This document shows, in pieces, positions 4,767-6,419 of a DNA stretch of 6,419 nt. This stretch comes from Chitinophaga pinensis. GTDB taxonomy: Bacteria; Bacteroidota; Bacteroidia; SXHM01. The position numbers and the translations under genes are program-made. The stretch is taken from the NCBI GenBank assembly GCA_945889235.1, contig CAMDBK010000184.1, forward strand, positions 1-6,419, given 5' to 3'. How positions within the stretch are numbered: the first letter of the stretch is position 1; each line of letters starts with the position of its first letter. A model generated the notes under the pieces. It was given only the letters and a program-made list of their open reading frames with translations, had not been told where the DNA came from and did no database searches.

Positions 4767-4774
4767 TATTTTTG
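4767..4774 (+). promoter_or_regulatory. Likely -7 promoter element of nrdJ
   Basis: TATTTTTG matches the Bacteroidota -7 consensus TAnnTTTG exactly. No good -33 TTG lies at the usual 19-base spacing. If used, transcription would begin around 4779-4783, placing the hairpin at 4786-4825 at the very 5' end of the mRNA. Confidence 0.45.
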
Positions 4775-4785
4775 CCGCACTCACC

Positions 4786-4825
4786 GCTGAACCCCGTTCA
4801 TGAAAAATCATGTACGGGGTTCGGC
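4786..4825 (+). promoter_or_regulatory. Strong leader hairpin upstream of nrdJ
   Basis: Bases 4786-4803 pair with 4808-4825 around an AAAA loop. Of 18 positions 17 pair, one of them as a G-U wobble, with a single T-T mismatch at 4798/4813. It is by far the most stable structure in the window. A 20-base gap separates it from the T-rich run just before the start codon, so it does not look like a plain terminator. TGCCG (4773-4777) could pair with CGGCA (4822-4826), opening the base of the main stem. An in-frame ATG (4800-4802) lies inside the stem. A role as 5' stabiliser or translational control element of nrdJ is plausible but inferred. Confidence 0.6.
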
Positions 4826-4856
4826 ATCTCAACCCACGACTAACTTCTTTTTTTAT

Positions 4857-6419
4857 ATGTCAACTACTACAAAAACATCAACTGCCATTCCCACAAAAGT
4901 GGAATTCGAATACTCCGAAATAATTGCTACCGCCACCGAATATTTCGGAGGTGATGAACTGGCTGCCAGCACCTGGATAAACAAGTATGCCATGAAAAAT
5001 AAATCGGGCAAGTATGTGGAGGTCACACCTGATGATATGCATCGCCGCATGGCTAAAGAATTTGCGCGCATCGAAAAAAATTATTCGAAACCAAAATCGC
5101 TGAAAGGGTTATCGCCTCAATATGAAAAGCGCGAAGCACTGACTGAAGAAAAAATTTACGACTACTTTTCTCACTTCAAATTCATTATTCCGCAAGGAAG
5201 TGTGATGGCGGTACTCGGAAATCCATATGTGGTTGCATCGCTCAGTAATTGCGTGGTGCTGCCCGAAATTTTTGATTCGTATGGCGGTGTGATGTACACC
5301 GATCAGCAATTGGTTCAATTATTTAAGCGTCGCTGCGGAGTGGGAATTGATATTTCAACCTTGCGCCCATCAGGTGAAAGAGTGGAGAATGCTGCGGGCA
5401 CCACTTCAGGTGCAGTTTCATTCATGGACAGATTCAGTAACACCACCCGTGAGGTTGCACAGAACGGAAGACGCGGTGCGCTGATGATTACCATGGATGT
5501 ATCGCATCCCGACATTGAAAAATTTGTAACAGTAAAACAGGATTTAAGTAAAGTGACCGGCGCAAATATTTCTGTTCGCCTCACTGATGAATTTATGAAT
5601 GCAGTGAAGAACAACTCACCATTCACGCTTCGTTTTCCTATAGATGCTGAGGCACCGAAGACCACTTACACCGTGCAGGCGCGTGAATTGTGGGAGACCA
5701 TTATTAAGAGCGCACACAAATCGGCAGAGCCGGGATTAATTTTCTGGGACCGTCAGCATCATTATTCCACCTCTTCTATTTATCCGGGATTCAAAAATGT
5801 TTCGACCAATCCTTGTTCTGAAATTGCAATGCAGGGTGGCGATAGTTGCCGATTGATTGCAATCAATCTTTTCAACTTTGTTAAAAATCCGTTCTCCTCC
5901 AAAGCAGAATTTGATTACAAAAAATTTTACGATACTACTTACGATTCTCAACGATTGATGGATGACTTGGTTGATCTGGAATTAGAGTCAATAGAAAAAA
6001 TAATGGCGAAAGTTGCCGAAGACCCTGAACCGGAATACATAAAGGAAGTGGAACTACGCACCTGGCGCTTGTTGTACGAGGCGGGAAAAAAAGGAAGAAG
6101 AACAGGATTGGGTTTCACGGCGCTCGGCGATACGATGGCGGCTCTCGGATTTAAATTTGATTCGGATGATGCGCTCATGGAAATTTCGAAAATCATGCGC
6201 ACGAAATGCGAAGCAGAATTCGACAGCTCTGTTGACATGGCAATTGAGCGAGGAAAATTCGATGGCTTCGACCCGAAGATTGAAAACCTCAGTGAGTACA
6301 TCAACATGATGGAAAAAGAATTTCCGGAATTGTATGCGCGCATGATGGAATACGGCAGACGGAATATTTCCATCAGCACCGTTGCACCCACCGGTTCGCT
6401 CAGCATTCTTGCACAGTGT
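4857..6419 (+). CDS. nrdJ: Class II (adenosylcobalamin-dependent) ribonucleotide reductase, N-terminal 521 codons (partial)
   Basis: The enzyme reduces ribonucleotides to deoxyribonucleotides in the cytoplasm, using adenosylcobalamin to create its thiyl radical. The frame is open to the window end. Landmarks are SNC with Cys132, RRCGVGIDISTLRP (158-171), NPCSE (318-322) with Asn318, the radical cysteine Cys320 and Glu322, Cys331, GRRTGLGFTALGD (413-425) and the phosphate-binding APTGS (510-514). Cys132, Cys320 and Cys331 agree in position and spacing with the redox pair and radical cysteine of Thermotoga maritima NrdJ (133, 322, 333), which supports class II over class I. There is no N-terminal ATP-cone. 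No nrdB-like gene is in view, though the downstream side is missing. ATG 4857 is chosen by fit to the family N-terminus; an in-frame ATG at 4800 would add 19 residues but lies in a hairpin. The translation contains no stop or frameshift. Confidence 0.93.
   Translation, partial: MSTTTKTSTAIPTKVEFEYSEIIATATEYFGGDELAASTWINKYAMKNKSGKYVEVTPDDMHRRMAKEFARIEKNYSKPKSLKGLSPQYEKREALTEEKIYDYFSHFKFIIPQGSVMAVLGNPYVVASLSNCVVLPEIFDSYGGVMYTDQQLVQLFKRRCGVGIDISTLRPSGERVENAAGTTSGAVSFMDRFSNTTREVAQNGRRGALMITMDVSHPDIEKFVTVKQDLSKVTGANISVRLTDEFMNAVKNNSPFTLRFPIDAEAPKTTYTVQARELWETIIKSAHKSAEPGLIFWDRQHHYSTSSIYPGFKNVSTNPCSEIAMQGGDSCRLIAINLFNFVKNPFSSKAEFDYKKFYDTTYDSQRLMDDLVDLELESIEKIMAKVAEDPEPEYIKEVELRTWRLLYEAGKKGRRTGLGFTALGDTMAALGFKFDSDDALMEISKIMRTKCEAEFDSSVDMAIERGKFDGFDPKIENLSEYINMMEKEFPELYARMMEYGRRNISISTVAPTGSLSILAQC

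Larger units (their letters stand above)
4535..4856. other. Spacer between lipoprotein operon and nrdJ
   Basis: This 322-base region contains no gene. It carries the possible terminator with a REP-like core at 4608-4648, a stretch of about 115 AT-rich bases in which I see nothing, a Bacteroidota-type -7 element at 4767-4774, and a long leader hairpin at 4786-4825. I looked for a cobalamin riboswitch, which would suit a B12-dependent enzyme, and found no B12 box or related core. I also saw no palindromic NrdR-type box. Confidence 0.7.

Noticed and set aside
4789..4822. Group II intron domain V, because the hairpin core is exactly 34 bases and ends in GGGGTTC
   Set aside because: It has AAC where the AGC catalytic triad should be, no two-base bulge, and an AAAA rather than GNRA loop; no intron or reverse transcriptase sequence surrounds it.
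4535..4856. Cobalamin riboswitch upstream of the B12-dependent reductase
   Set aside because: No B12 box or conserved core motifs are visible; the only clear structure is a simple hairpin.
4853..6406. Five minus-strand open frames opposite nrdJ
   Set aside because: They lie antisense to a continuous, strongly conserved reductase frame and show no recognisable domains; they are shadows of its codon composition.

Overview
The window looks like a chromosomal segment of a Bacteroidota (Bacteroidetes) bacterium. The reasons are AT-rich spacers, start codons preceded by A/T-rich sequence with no Shine-Dalgarno motif, a run of small lipoproteins with type II signal peptides, a FISUMP-domain protein, a TAnnTTTG-type -7 element, and relics of a REP-associated (RAYT/IS200-like) transposase with palindromic repeats. 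The assignment rests on these features only; no marker gene was compared.

Layout. Bases 1-197 are the end of an NHL-repeat (beta-propeller) protein, followed by a small hairpin. Bases 326-784 encode an unrecognised secreted protein. Bases 785-1555 are a gene-poor repeat island. It holds a strong 12-bp hairpin, two diverged 70-bp direct repeats, and a frameshifted C-terminal remnant of a RAYT transposase with two REP-like palindromes on each side. Bases 1556-4534 hold five same-strand, closely spaced lipoprotein genes (gaps of 33, 46, 16 and 7 bp) that look like one operon. They are an unknown, a FISUMP-domain protein with an inserted Cys4 knuckle, a protein with two GxW-type (lipocalin-like) motifs, and a tandem pair of small paralogues resembling the MmpS/beta-sandwich pattern. 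Bases 4535-4856 are a spacer with a possible terminator, a -7 promoter element and a very strong leader hairpin. From 4857 to the window end runs the first 521 codons of a class II (adenosylcobalamin-dependent) ribonucleotide reductase, NrdJ.

How it fits together. The NHL protein and nrdJ have a more balanced base composition and look like resident genes. The lipoprotein block is clearly more AT-rich, encodes nothing with a known enzymatic role, and abuts a repeat and transposase scar, so it reads as an accessory envelope/surface island. The best candidates for something undescribed are the lipoprotein operon (tandem paralogues sharing a 54-bp identical patch, and the Cys4-containing FISUMP protein), the REP/RAYT scar with its repeat families, and the nrdJ leader hairpin that contains an in-frame upstream ATG. 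No complete defence system, CRISPR array, tRNA or rRNA was seen.
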